Shown here: positions 30,875 through 39,956 of the stretch, piece by piece
Layout of the letters: each line of letters opens with the position of its first letter
Position numbering within the stretch: the first letter of the stretch is position 1
Assembly: GCF_028864635.1 (NCBI RefSeq)
Contig: NZ_CP104850.1
Coordinates: 564,001 to 628,000, forward strand
Direction of reading: 5' to 3'
From: Cloacibacterium sp. TD35
Lineage (GTDB): Bacteria > Bacteroidota > Bacteroidia > Flavobacteriales > Weeksellaceae
DNA: 64,000 nt
Notes under the pieces: generated by a model
What the model was told of the DNA's origin: nothing
Seen by the model: only the letters and a program-made list of their open reading frames with translations
Database searches by the model: none
Translations under genes and position numbers: made by a program

Positions 30875-32989
30875 ATGAAAATTATTACATTCACCATGGC
30901 ATTAGCAGGTTTATTCCTTGCCTCGTGCTCATCTCAAATTATGAAGAATTCATTCAATTATCCTGAAACCAAAAAAGTAGAACATACTGACGAATATTTT
31001 GGGACTAAAGTAGCAGATCCTTACCGTTGGTTAGAAGACGATCGTGCAGAAGACACTAAAGATTGGGTTCAGCGTGAAGTGGCTTTTACACAAAATTATC
31101 TTAATCAAATTCCTTTTCGTGAAGAAATTCGTGCACAGTTAAAAAACATTTGGAATTACGAGAAAATTTCTGCTCCTTTTAAAGAAGGAGATTACACGTA
31201 CTTCTATAAAAATGATGGTTTACAAGCACAATCTGTACTGTATAGAACTGATAAAAATTGCAACACCGAAGTTTTCCTTGACCCTAATAAATTTTCAGAA
31301 AAAGGAACTACTTCTATGTCTGGCTTAGCTTTTAACAAAAAAGGAACGCTTGCTGCTTACAATATTTCTGAAGGAGGAAGTGATTGGCAAAAAATTGTCA
31401 TCATCAATGCGATTACCAAAGAAAAAATAGACGAAACCATTACCGATGTTAAATTTTCTGGAGCTTCTTGGCTAGGAGACGAAGGTTTCTTCTACTCTAC
31501 TTATGGAAAAGTACAAGGCTCTGAACTTTCTGTAAAAACGGATATGCACAAAGTATATTTCCATAAATTAGAAACCAAGCAGTCTGAAGACAAACATATC
31601 ATCGGCGATGAGAATTTTAAACGCAGATATATGAACATTGGCGTTTCAGATGACGAAAGATTCTTGATTCTAAATGCTTCAATTGCAACTAACGGAAATG
31701 AATTATACATCAAAGACCTTAAAAATAACACCGATTGGATTGCTATTCAAAAAGGATATGATTACAATACAGATGTTTTAGACACCAAAGGAGATTTTAT
31801 CTACATTATGACAGATAAAAATGCTCCAAATATGAAATTGCAGAAATTTGACATTAAGAACCCTTCTGTTTGGACAGACGTTATCCCAGAAACTGAAAAC
31901 GTTTTAAGCGCTTCAACTGGTGGTGGTTATATCTTCGCTAAATACATGAAAGATGCTGTCTCTTATATGAAACAGTTCGATTATAACGGTAAATTAATTA
32001 GAGAAATCACTCTTCCTGGAATTGGCACCGCTTCTAATATTGGCGGTAAAGAATCTGCAAAAGAATTGTATTACTCTTTCAGCAATTATATCACGCCGGG
32101 AACTACTTATAAATTTAATGTAGAAAATGGAACTTCTGAAATTTACCAAAAACCAAACGTAAAATTCAATCCAGAAGATTATGTTTCTGAGCAAGTATTT
32201 TTCACTTCAAAAGATGGAACAAAAGTACCGATGATGATTTCTTACAAAAAAGGAATTAAACTAAACGGTAAAAACCCAACCATTTTATACGGTTACGGCG
32301 GTTTCAATATTTCTGTAACCCCAAATTTCTCTGTAGTGAATGCAATCTGGATGGAAAACGGCGGAATTTATGCCGTTCCGAATCTTAGAGGAGGCGGTGA
32401 ATATGGCAAAAAATGGCACGTAGCCGGAACACAAATGCAAAAGAAAAATGTTTTTGAAGATTTTATAGCTGCAGGTGAATATTTACAGAAAAACGGTTAC
32501 ACTTCGCCAGAATTTATGGCACTTTCTGGCCGTTCAAACGGTGGTTTATTAGTAGGCGCAACCATTACGATGAGACCTGATTTAGCGAAAGTAGCCTTCC
32601 CAGGAGTTGGCGTTCTTGATATGCTCAGATACAATAAATTTACAGCAGGAGCTGGTTGGTCATTCGACTACGGAACAGCGGAAGATTCAAAAGAAATGTT
32701 CGAATATTTAAAATCATATTCACCTGTTCACAATGTGAGAAAAGGTGTTTGTTATCCTTCTACGATGATTATTACGAGTGATCATGATGACAGAGTAGTT
32801 CCGGCTCACTCTTTTAAATTCGGGGCAGAATTACAAGAAAAACAAAGCTGCAACAACCCTGCTTTAATCAGAATCGAGGTAAACGCAGGCCACGGAGCTG
32901 GTAGAAGTACAGACCAAGTCATCGGCGAAAACACAGATTTAATGAGTTTTGCACTCTATGAAATGGGAATTAAAGAACTGAAAAAATAA
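30875..32989 (+). CDS. Prolyl oligopeptidase family serine peptidase, lipoprotein
   Basis: 704 residues, the usual length. A lipoprotein signal ends in LFLASC (Cys19). The N-terminal beta-propeller begins DPYRWLEDD and spans roughly 60-440. The C-terminal alpha/beta-hydrolase domain has the nucleophile S554 in SGRSNGG (GGSNGG in most relatives), the acid in ITSDHDDRVVP and the base in NAGHGAG. It cleaves short proline-containing peptides in the periplasm or at the outer membrane. Closed by a palindromic terminator. Confidence 0.92.
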   Translation: MKIITFTMALAGLFLASCSSQIMKNSFNYPETKKVEHTDEYFGTKVADPYRWLEDDRAEDTKDWVQREVAFTQNYLNQIPFREEIRAQLKNIWNYEKISAPFKEGDYTYFYKNDGLQAQSVLYRTDKNCNTEVFLDPNKFSEKGTTSMSGLAFNKKGTLAAYNISEGGSDWQKIVIINAITKEKIDETITDVKFSGASWLGDEGFFYSTYGKVQGSELSVKTDMHKVYFHKLETKQSEDKHIIGDENFKRRYMNIGVSDDERFLILNASIATNGNELYIKDLKNNTDWIAIQKGYDYNTDVLDTKGDFIYIMTDKNAPNMKLQKFDIKNPSVWTDVIPETENVLSASTGGGYIFAKYMKDAVSYMKQFDYNGKLIREITLPGIGTASNIGGKESAKELYYSFSNYITPGTTYKFNVENGTSEIYQKPNVKFNPEDYVSEQVFFTSKDGTKVPMMISYKKGIKLNGKNPTILYGYGGFNISVTPNFSVVNAIWMENGGIYAVPNLRGGGEYGKKWHVAGTQMQKKNVFEDFIAAGEYLQKNGYTSPEFMALSGRSNGGLLVGATITMRPDLAKVAFPGVGVLDMLRYNKFTAGAGWSFDYGTAEDSKEMFEYLKSYSPVHNVRKGVCYPSTMIITSDHDDRVVPAHSFKFGAELQEKQSCNNPALIRIEVNAGHGAGRSTDQVIGENTDLMSFALYEMGIKELKK

Positions 32990-33010
32990 TTTCTAATCTA
33001 CCATAAAATG

Positions 33011-33038
33011 AAACCGCAGAAATTTCTGCGGTTTTTTT
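33011..33038 (+). terminator. Rho-independent terminator
   Basis: A 24-base perfect palindrome (arms AAACCGCAGAAA) followed by T-run. Confidence 0.85.
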
Positions 33039-33052
33039 ATTTGAATTACATA

Positions 33053-33847
33053 TCAATTAATTTCCAACTCAATCACATACCCTTCGTGACTTCTTACATT
33101 GATGAAATCTCCTTCATTAAAATACAAATACTGTCCTTTAATTCCTTTTAAAACCCCTTCAAACTCTGGTTTAGAATCTAGCGTGAAAGAATTAATTTTC
33201 GCAGGCGCTTCATACGGAAAGTCTAAACGTACCATTTCTTGACCATCAATCGCAAAATTTTTAAAATCTTTAGGAAAAAGTTCCGCAATCTGATTTCGAA
33301 AATCCAATAAATCTACATCGCTTTCTCTGTCGTCTTGAAGCATTTTTCTCCAATTGGTTTTATCCGCAATATGTTTTTTGAGTTCCACTTCTATCATTCC
33401 CGCTTCGTAGCGGTTTTCGGTCTTTGCAATCGGCAAGGCAAAAGTTGCACCTTGATCAATCCAACGAGTTGGAACTTGACTTTCGCGCGTTACGCCAACT
33501 TTTACATCACCAGTGTAAGCCAAATAAACAATATGCGGCTGCAATTGTATCTCTTTTTCTACTTCTAAATCACGCTCTTCAATCCCGAGATGTGCTGTAG
33601 AAAGTTCTGGCTTCAGAATCGTATCACTAGCATAAGGACTTTCGAAAAAACATTTTTTACAAAATCCCATTCTATAGATTTTTTCATCTTTACCACACTC
33701 TACACACTGATAACCAATATGTTTTATGGTGAATTTTTTACCAAAAAGCTGATTCATAGAGATTAAATCTCCAGAAAGATTAAGGTAATACTGAATTGGA
33801 TTTCCGAGAACGGAAGACATTTTGAGAATTTGTCCTTTAAATTGCAT
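33053..33847 (-). CDS. DUF2797-domain protein
   Basis: 264 residues. Four cysteines in CVECGKDEKIYRMGFCKKC (about 49-67) form a zinc-ribbon-like knuckle. HIVYLAYTGDVKVGVTRESQVPTRWIDQGA (about 106-135) is the conserved DUF2797 core, which resembles GIY-YIG-type folds. The family is uncharacterised. The gene is monocistronic and convergent with the peptidase gene. Confidence 0.8.
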   Translation of the reverse strand: MQFKGQILKMSSVLGNPIQYYLNLSGDLISMNQLFGKKFTIKHIGYQCVECGKDEKIYRMGFCKKCFFESPYASDTILKPELSTAHLGIEERDLEVEKEIQLQPHIVYLAYTGDVKVGVTRESQVPTRWIDQGATFALPIAKTENRYEAGMIEVELKKHIADKTNWRKMLQDDRESDVDLLDFRNQIAELFPKDFKNFAIDGQEMVRLDFPYEAPAKINSFTLDSKPEFEGVLKGIKGQYLYFNEGDFINVRSHEGYVIELEIN

Positions 33848-33974
33848 TGCGAAAATTTTGAGTAAAAATAAGGAAAAGATGTTAAACCTCTCGTTGATTT
33901 TTCTTAATGAACAGATATAAATTAGAATCTTCCTTATATGCGTTATCTGGCAATAAAATTTATTTTATATTTGA

Positions 33975-34004
33975 TTTGTAATCAGTTTCAAATTCTTAAA
34001 TTTG
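33975..34004 (+). promoter_or_regulatory. Predicted promoter of the epimerase gene
   Basis: TTTG (33975-33978) and TAAATTTG (33997-34004), spaced by 18 bases, match the Bacteroidota consensus; the chosen ATG is 23 bases further. Confidence 0.6.
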
Positions 34005-34027
34005 CTCTTCTTTTGAAAATTTCACAA

Positions 34028-35053
34028 ATGAATTATTTAGTTACTGGCGGTTCCGGATTTATAGGTTCACATTTGGTAGAACATTTGTTGAAAGATGGAC
34101 ATTTTGTCATTAATATTGACAATTTTGATGATTTCTATGATTATAAAATCAAAATAAAAAATACACTAGAAAGTGTAAATCAGCTTACAAATTTTGAGTT
34201 TTCTGATAAAGAAAATGACATTCAAAAACTGGTAAAACAAACCCAGTCAGAAAATTACATTCTTTACTATACCGACATTCGTGATAAAGAAGCTTTATCT
34301 AAAATTTTTAAAAATCACAAAATAGATGTTTTAGTTCATCTTGCAGCTTTGGCTGGAGTTCGCCCTTCTATAGAAAGACCTATGGATTATGAAGAAGTGA
34401 ATATCAAAGGAACCATGCATCTTTGGGAATTATGCAAAGAATACAGCGTAAAGAAAAACGTAATTGCATCATCATCAAGCGTTTATGGAAACAACGAAAA
34501 AATTCCGTTTTCTGAAACAGATAATGTAGACAGACCTATTTCGCCTTATGCTGCAACCAAAAAATGCACAGAAATTCTAGGTCATGTTTATCATCATTTG
34601 TACGGAATAGACATGATTTTCTTAAGATTTTTCACGGTTTTCGGCCCAAGGCAAAGACCAGATTTAGCGATTCACAAATTCACGAAACTGACTTCTGAAA
34701 ACCAAGAAATTCCTTTCTACGGAGATGGTTCTACAGCTAGAGATTATACTTTTATAGACGATATTATCGATGGCGTAGTAAAATCTGTAAAATATGTAGA
34801 AGGTCATCATAACGTATACGAAACCATCAACTTAGGAGAAAGCGAAGTGGTAAACCTAAACGAAATGGTGACAGGAATAGAGCAAGAACTTGGAAAATCT
34901 GCCATCAAAAAAAATCTGCCAATGCAGCCTGGAGATGTAGAAAAAACCAACGCAGATATACAAAAAGCGAAAAATCTCCTCAATTATTCCCCCAAAACAA
35001 AATACCAAAATGGCATAAAAATTTTTGTGGAATGGTTTTTGAGAAACAGATAA
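34028..35053 (+). CDS. NAD-dependent nucleotide-sugar epimerase, UDP-glucuronate 4-epimerase-like
   Basis: 341 residues from the ATG at 34028; an upstream in-frame start at 33938 precedes the promoter and would add a stretch absent from the family. The Rossmann motif is VTGGSGFIGSHLVEHLL (about 4-20). The catalytic triad region shows ASSSSVYG and YAATKK (Tyr-x-x-x-Lys), and FFTVFGPRQRPD fits the SDR extended family. It interconverts UDP-sugars for surface polysaccharides. Sequence pattern is nearest to UDP-glucuronate 4-epimerases; UDP-glucose epimerase is possible. Confidence 0.85.
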   Translation: MNYLVTGGSGFIGSHLVEHLLKDGHFVINIDNFDDFYDYKIKIKNTLESVNQLTNFEFSDKENDIQKLVKQTQSENYILYYTDIRDKEALSKIFKNHKIDVLVHLAALAGVRPSIERPMDYEEVNIKGTMHLWELCKEYSVKKNVIASSSSVYGNNEKIPFSETDNVDRPISPYAATKKCTEILGHVYHHLYGIDMIFLRFFTVFGPRQRPDLAIHKFTKLTSENQEIPFYGDGSTARDYTFIDDIIDGVVKSVKYVEGHHNVYETINLGESEVVNLNEMVTGIEQELGKSAIKKNLPMQPGDVEKTNADIQKAKNLLNYSPKTKYQNGIKIFVEWFLRNR

Positions 35054-35173
35054 AACAATTATATTAGAACATTATTAAAAATTAAGTTTAGATTTTATAA
35101 ATCTGTTGAAAATCAGATAGAAAAATTTTGAAATCTCACCTAATTTTATACTTTTGCAAAAAATTTAAATATT

Positions 35174-35395
35174 ATGTATTGGACATTAGAATTAGCTTCA
35201 TATTTAAGCGACGCACCTTGGCCGATGACTAAAGCAGAGCTTATCGATTATGCTATTAGAACAGGTGCACCAATGGAAGTAGTAGAAAATCTTCAAGCCA
35301 TTGAAGACGAAGGAGAAATCTATGAAAGCATAGAAGAAGTCTGGAGTGATTATCCTACAGACGAAGACTTCCTCTGGAACGAAGACGAATATTAA
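35174..35395 (+). CDS. DUF2795-domain small acidic protein
   Basis: 73 residues: MYWTLELASYLSDAPWPMTKAELIDYA and the following helix GAPMEVVENLQAIEDEGEIY match DUF2795. The C-terminus is strongly acidic (DYPTDEDFLWNEDEY). Soluble, function unknown. It precedes secA by about 107 bases but repeats lie between. Confidence 0.8.
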   Translation: MYWTLELASYLSDAPWPMTKAELIDYAIRTGAPMEVVENLQAIEDEGEIYESIEEVWSDYPTDEDFLWNEDEY

Positions 35396-35401
35396 AAAAT
35401 G

Positions 35402-35431
35402 CAGTCGGCTGTCGGCAATCGGCAATCGGCT
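35402..35431 (+). repeat. Short CGGC-rich tandem repeats
   Basis: Four to five CGGC units separated by T, TGT or AAT occur in a row (key piece CGGCAATCGGCAATCGGC), followed by a T-run. It stands out as GC-rich in an A/T-rich gap. Confidence 0.55.
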
Positions 35432-35502
35432 TTTTTTTGAATTTCTATAAATTTAACATTAATATGGCTGAAGCGCATTGCTAGTAGCCAAAAGCAATTA
35501 TT

Positions 35503-38500
35503 ATGAGTTTTTTAAATAAAATTCTTCAAGGATTCTTGGGCGACAAAAATGCTAAAGACCTAAAAGAAATCAAAAAAGTTGTAGACAAAATTAAGAAAGT
35601 AGAGCCAGCAATTGCCGAGCTTTCGGATGATGAATTGAGAGCAAAAACTCAAGAATTCAAAGATAAAATTGATGCAGCTACAGAGCACATTACCAATCAA
35701 GTAGTAGAAGTTCATGAGCAAATTGCAAAATCTTCTGACATAGACGAAAAAGAAAAACTTTTTGGGCAAATAGAAGCACTGAAAAAGGATTCTTATCAAA
35801 TTGAGGAAAAAGTATTAAACGACATTCTTCCAGAAGCTTTTGCAGTAGTCAAAGAAACTGCAAGAAGATTGGCTCAAAACGGTGGACTTACCGTTACAGC
35901 AACTGAGCATGACCAAGAATTAGCTGCTGCTAAAGATTTTGTTGAAATTAAAGGAGATAAAGCTTTCTGGAAGAACAAATGGGATGCTGCTGGTAAAGAA
36001 GTAGTTTGGGACATGGTTCACTATGACACCCAATTTATCGGCGGGGTTGCGCTTCACAGTGGTAGAATTGCCGAAATGGCGACTGGTGAAGGTAAAACTT
36101 TAGTAGGAACGCTACCTATTTACTTAAATGCACTTCCTGGTCGTGGTGTTCACGTAGTTACGGTGAATGATTACTTGGCAAAAAGAGACTCCGCTTGGAT
36201 GGGGCCTATTTATCAGTTCCACGGTTTAAGCATAGACTGTATTGATTTGCACCAGCCAAATACAGATGCAAGGAGAAAAGCTTATCAAGCAGATATCACT
36301 TATGGAACCAATAATGAGTTCGGTTTTGACTATTTAAGAGATAACATGGTTTCTTCGCCTGAAGAATTAGTTCAAGGTGAATTAAACTTTGCGATTGTAG
36401 ACGAAGTAGACTCTGTATTAATTGATGATGCTAGAACGCCACTCATTATTTCTGGACCAATTCCTCAAGGTGACAGACAAGAATTCGATGTTTTAAAACC
36501 ATCTGTAGACAGAATTGTAGCCGTACAGAAGCAAATCGTTTCTAATTTATTAACCGAAGCAAAGAAACTAATTGCAGCAGGTAATAAAACAGACGGCGGG
36601 TTTAAACTTTTACAAGCATACAGAGGTTTGCCTAAAAACAAACACTTAATCAAATTCCTTTCAGAAGAGGGAATAAGAGTACTTTTACAAAAAACAGAAG
36701 GGGAATATATGCAAGACAATAGCAAGAGAATGCGTATTGTAGATAAAGACCTTTATTTTGTAATCGACGAGAAAAATAATCAAATAGACCTTACAGACAA
36801 AGGTGTAGAATATATGTCTCAAGGTAACCAAGATGCTAATTTCTTCGTTTTAGAAGATATTGGAACTTTGATTGCTGAATTAGAGGCAAAAAATCTTACT
36901 AAAGAAGAAGAATTTGCTCAAAAAGAAGAACTTTTCAGAAATTATGCAGTAAAATCTGAAAGAATTCACACTTTAAGCCAGTTATTAAAAGCATATACAT
37001 TATTTGAAAAAGATGATGAATATGTAGTAATCGACGGAGAAGTAAAAATCGTAGACGAGCAAACCGGTCGTATCATGGAAGGAAGACGTTATTCAGACGG
37101 ACTTCACCAAGCGATTGAAGCTAAAGAAAATGTAAAAATCGAAGCAGCTACTCAAACTTTCGCTACCATTACGTTACAGAATTACTTCAGAATGTATAAC
37201 AAATTAGCCGGGATGACGGGTACTGCAGAAACTGAAGCAGGAGAATTCTGGCAAATTTATAAATTAGATGTAGTAGTAATTCCTACCAACAGACCAATCA
37301 TCAGAGATGATAGACAAGATTTAGTTTACAAAACCAACAGAGAAAAATTCAATGCGGTAATTGATGAAATCGAAAGACTTACTGCAGCAGGAAGACCAAT
37401 ACTTGTAGGTACTACTTCTGTAGAAATTTCTCAGTTCTTGTCAAAAGCGCTTCAATTAAGAAAAATTCCGCATAATGTATTGAATGCGAAATTGCACAAG
37501 AAAGAAGCAGACATCGTAGCTGAAGCTGGTAGAGCTGGTGTAGTAACCATTGCTACCAACATGGCTGGTCGTGGTACAGATATTAAACTACAAGGTGAGG
37601 TAAAAGAAAACGGAGGTCTTGCCATCATCGGTACAGAAAGACATGATTCTAGACGTGTAGACAGACAGTTAAGAGGTAGAGCTGGTAGACAAGGAGACCC
37701 AGGAAGCTCACAATTCTACGTTTCTCTGGAAGATAACTTAATGAGACTTTTCGGTTCTGAAAGAATCGCAAAAATGATGGATAAAATGGGACACAAAGAA
37801 GGCGAAGTCATTCAGCACTCTATGATTACCAAATCTATCGAAAGAGCTCAGAAAAAAGTAGAGGAAAACAACTTCGGTATCAGAAAAAGATTGCTAGAAT
37901 ATGATGATGTAATGAACAAACAACGTGATGTAATCTACAAACGTAGAAAAAATGCATTGTTTGGTGACCATTTAAAATATGACATTATCAATACCATTTA
38001 TGATGTAGCAGCATCTATCGTAAGCAATACAAAAGGTGGCAACCAATTCAAAGAATTTGAATACGAAATCATCAAATTCTTCACGATGGAAGCTCCACTT
38101 ACTGAAGCTGAATTCAAGGTAAAAACTGAAAGAGAAATCACAGATATCGTTTTCAAAAAAGCAGAAGAAGATTACAAAAACAGATTGGTTTTATTAAAAG
38201 AAAACTCATTCCCAATCATAGAAAATGTGTTTAAACAGCAAGGTCACATGTTCAAAAACGTACAAGTACCTTTCTCTGACGGAACCAAAACACTTACCAT
38301 CGTTACTGATCTTAAGCAAGCTTATGAAACTCAGTGCGAATCTATGATTAATGATTTTGAGAAGAATATCTGTTTAACCATTATAGACGAAAACTGGAAA
38401 CATCATCTTAAAGAAATGGATGATTTACGTAAATCTTCACAAGGTGCAGTTTATGAGCAAAAAGACCCATTGGTAATCTACAAACAAGAGTCTTTCCATT

Positions 38501-38577
38501 TGTTCAGCGAAATGATGGATAAAGTAAACAAAGAAATTATTTCTTTCCTATTCAAAGGAGAAATCCCAACTTCTTAG
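35503..38577 (+). CDS. secA: Preprotein translocase ATPase SecA
   Basis: 1,024 residues, longer than the roughly 900 of E. coli SecA. Walker A is in MATGEGKT (about 190), the DEAD-type box is DEVD (about 305), and [12 protein letters not shown] plus [12 protein letters not shown] complete the motor. An insertion (about 345-430, [19 protein letters not shown] onwards) lies in NBD1, as in other Bacteroidota. The extreme C-terminus ([10 protein letters not shown]) lacks the zinc-binding tail that binds SecB. It drives protein export through SecYEG. A terminator follows. Confidence 0.97.
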   Translation: MSFLNKILQGFLGDKNAKDLKEIKKVVDKIKKVEPAIAELSDDELRAKTQEFKDKIDAATEHITNQVVEVHEQIAKSSDIDEKEKLFGQIEALKKDSYQIEEKVLNDILPEAFAVVKETARRLAQNGGLTVTATEHDQELAAAKDFVEIKGDKAFWKNKWDAAGKEVVWDMVHYDTQFIGGVALHSGRIAEMATGEGKTLVGTLPIYLNALPGRGVHVVTVNDYLAKRDSAWMGPIYQFHGLSIDCIDLHQPNTDARRKAYQADITYGTNNEFGFDYLRDNMVSSPEELVQGELNFAIVDEVDSVLIDDARTPLIISGPIPQGDRQEFDVLKPSVDRIVAVQKQIVSNLLTEAKKLIAAGNKTDGGFKLLQAYRGLPKNKHLIKFLSEEGIRVLLQKTEGEYMQDNSKRMRIVDKDLYFVIDEKNNQIDLTDKGVEYMSQGNQDANFFVLEDIGTLIAELEAKNLTKEEEFAQKEELFRNYAVKSERIHTLSQLLKAYTLFEKDDEYVVIDGEVKIVDEQTGRIMEGRRYSDGLHQAIEAKENVKIEAATQTFATITLQNYFRMYNKLAGMTGTAETEAGEFWQIYKLDVVVIPTNRPIIRDDRQDLVYKTNREKFNAVIDEIERLTAAGRPILVGTTSVEISQFLSKALQLRKIPHNVLNAKLHKKEADIVAEAGRAGVVTIATNMAGRGTDIKLQGEVKENGGLAIIGTERHDSRRVDRQLRGRAGRQGDPGSSQFYVSLEDNLMRLFGSERIAKMMDKMGHKEGEVIQHSMITKSIERAQKKVEENNFGIRKRLLEYDDVMNKQRDVIYKRRKNALFGDHLKYDIINTIYDVAASIVSNTKGGNQFKEFEYEIIKFFTMEAPLTEAEFKVKTEREITDIVFKKAEEDYKNRLVLLKENSFPIIENVFKQQGHMFKNVQVPFSDGTKTLTIVTDLKQAYETQCESMINDFEKNICLTIIDENWKHHLKEMDDLRKSSQGAVYEQKDPLVIYKQESFHLFSEMMDKVNKEIISFLFKGEIPTS

Positions 38578-38600
38578 TCCACTTAACATTATATACATTA

Positions 38601-38632
38601 AAATCCGAAGAGCTTTTCTTCGGATTTTTTTT
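38601..38632 (+). terminator. Terminator of secA
   Basis: AAATCCGAAGA (38601-38611) and TCTTCGGATTT (38617-38627) with T-run. Confidence 0.88.
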
Positions 38633-38702
38633 ATGAAATTAATTGTAATCAAGATATTCTGAGAAAAATTTTAATACTTTAGCAGTAATTAAAAACAATA
38701 CA

Positions 38703-39197
38703 ATGAAAAAACTGATTACAATTTTAGCTTTTATATGTAGCACCTTTGCATTTTCTCAATCAGAAAACAATGAATTTAAAGTAAACATTCTTTACACAGC
38801 TATCGGAATGCCTGAACTATCTTACGAAAGACTAATTTCTGACAATTCGTCTCTTGGTGCGTCTGTAGCATTTTCTCTTGATAAAAAAGAAGATATGGAT
38901 TTGAGATTCAGTTTCACTCCTTATTATAGAATGTTTTTTGGACAAAAGAAAGCAGCAGGTTTCTTTATAGAAGCTAATTCTATCGTTGTAAATTATGTAG
39001 ACACTATTTATTACAATGGAAGCACAAATACTTATGAGACGAAGACTGGTTTCGGTTTAGGAGCAGCAGCTGGAGCTAAATTTCTTACCAAAAACAATCT
39101 AATCGGAGAAGTTTATGGCGGAGTAGGAAGAGTTTTCGGAGATAATTCTTTAGGTGCTTATCCAAGATTCGGGATTACTCTCGGCAAAAGATTTTAA
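38703..39197 (+). CDS. Putative outer-membrane beta-barrel protein
   Basis: 164 residues with a signal peptide ending in FAFSQ (about residue 19). The mature part has alternating strands (LSYERLISDNSSLGASVAFSL, SFTPYYRMFFG, GFGLGAAAGAKFL, PRFGITLGKRF) and ends in Phe, typical of eight-stranded OM barrels such as DUF3575-type proteins. No specific function can be given. It lies 42 bases before msrA. Confidence 0.65.
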   Translation: MKKLITILAFICSTFAFSQSENNEFKVNILYTAIGMPELSYERLISDNSSLGASVAFSLDKKEDMDLRFSFTPYYRMFFGQKKAAGFFIEANSIVVNYVDTIYYNGSTNTYETKTGFGLGAAAGAKFLTKNNLIGEVYGGVGRVFGDNSLGAYPRFGITLGKRF

Positions 39198-39239
39198 CTA
39201 TTATTAAAATAAAAATTAAAACAACAACGTTATTTCTAA

Positions 39240-39878
39240 ATGAAAAAGTTTTTTATATTTTTGATGAGTATTTTACTGATTTCTTGCAACGGACAAGAAA
39301 ACAAAGTTTCAAAGAAAAAAAATCTTAAAATGGAAAACAAAAATCTAGAATATGCTACGTTTGGTGGCGGGTGTTTTTGGTGTGTAGAAGCATGTTTTGA
39401 CATGTTAAAAGGCGTAGAATCTGTAACTTCTGGCTATTCTGGCGGTCATAAAGAAAACCCTACTTACGAAGAAGTTTGTACAGGAGAAACTGGTCATGCA
39501 GAAGTGGTACAAATCGCTTTTGATCCTTCTGTAATCTCTTATTCACAATTGTTAGAATCATTTTGGTTCCTGCACGATCCTACACAATTAAACAGACAAG
39601 GTGAAGACATCGGCACACAATATCGTTCAGTGATTTTCTATCATTCTGAAAAACAAAAAGAAGAAGCACAAGTTTCTATGGAAAATTCAGAAAAATCTGG
39701 AAAATGGAATGGTAAATATGTAACTCAAATCGTTCCGTTTGAAAAATTCTGGGGCGCAGAGAAATATCACCAAAACTATTTTGAAATCAACCCAAACCAG
39801 CCCTATTGTAGTGCTGTAGTAGGGCCAAAAGTAGCCAAATTCAAAAAACATTTCGGTGAACTTGGTTTATTAAAATAA
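39240..39878 (+). CDS. msrA: Peptide-methionine (S)-S-oxide reductase MsrA, lipoprotein form
   Basis: 212 residues. The ATG at 39240 gives a lipoprotein signal ending in LLISC (Cys16); an internal ATG (residue 31) would give a cytoplasmic form. Catalytic C45 lies in FGGGCFWC; HDPTQLNRQGEDIGTQYRS and the C-terminal PYCSAVV (resolving Cys) complete the family pattern. It repairs oxidised methionine in proteins, here most likely in the periplasm. A terminator follows. Confidence 0.93.
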   Translation: MKKFFIFLMSILLISCNGQENKVSKKKNLKMENKNLEYATFGGGCFWCVEACFDMLKGVESVTSGYSGGHKENPTYEEVCTGETGHAEVVQIAFDPSVISYSQLLESFWFLHDPTQLNRQGEDIGTQYRSVIFYHSEKQKEEAQVSMENSEKSGKWNGKYVTQIVPFEKFWGAEKYHQNYFEINPNQPYCSAVVGPKVAKFKKHFGELGLLK

Positions 39879-39898
39879 AAAATAGAAAAAATACTTAT

Positions 39899-39930
39899 GG
39901 AGCAGACTTTTTTTGTCTGCTCTTTTTTTT
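39899..39930 (+). terminator. Terminator of msrA
   Basis: GGAGCAGAC (39899-39907) pairs with GTCTGCTC (39915-39922), followed by a long T-run. Confidence 0.88.
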
Positions 39931-39938
39931 GTAATTTA

Positions 39939-39955
39939 GGATAAAAATTTTATCC
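39939..39955. promoter_or_regulatory. Perfect palindrome abutting the histidine kinase start codon
   Basis: GGATAAAAATTTTATCC, eight-base arms around one A, ends one base before the TTG start at 39957. It may be an operator or a translation-controlling hairpin. Confidence 0.55.
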
Positions 39956-39956
39956 A

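Noticed and set aside
33938-34027. Longer start for the epimerase
   Set aside because: The extra 30 residues precede the Rossmann motif and overlap a good -33/-7 promoter.
35464-35484. Six-codon frame MAEAHC upstream of secA, as a possible SecM-like leader
   Set aside because: Far too short for an arrest peptide and has no hydrophobic part; probably chance.
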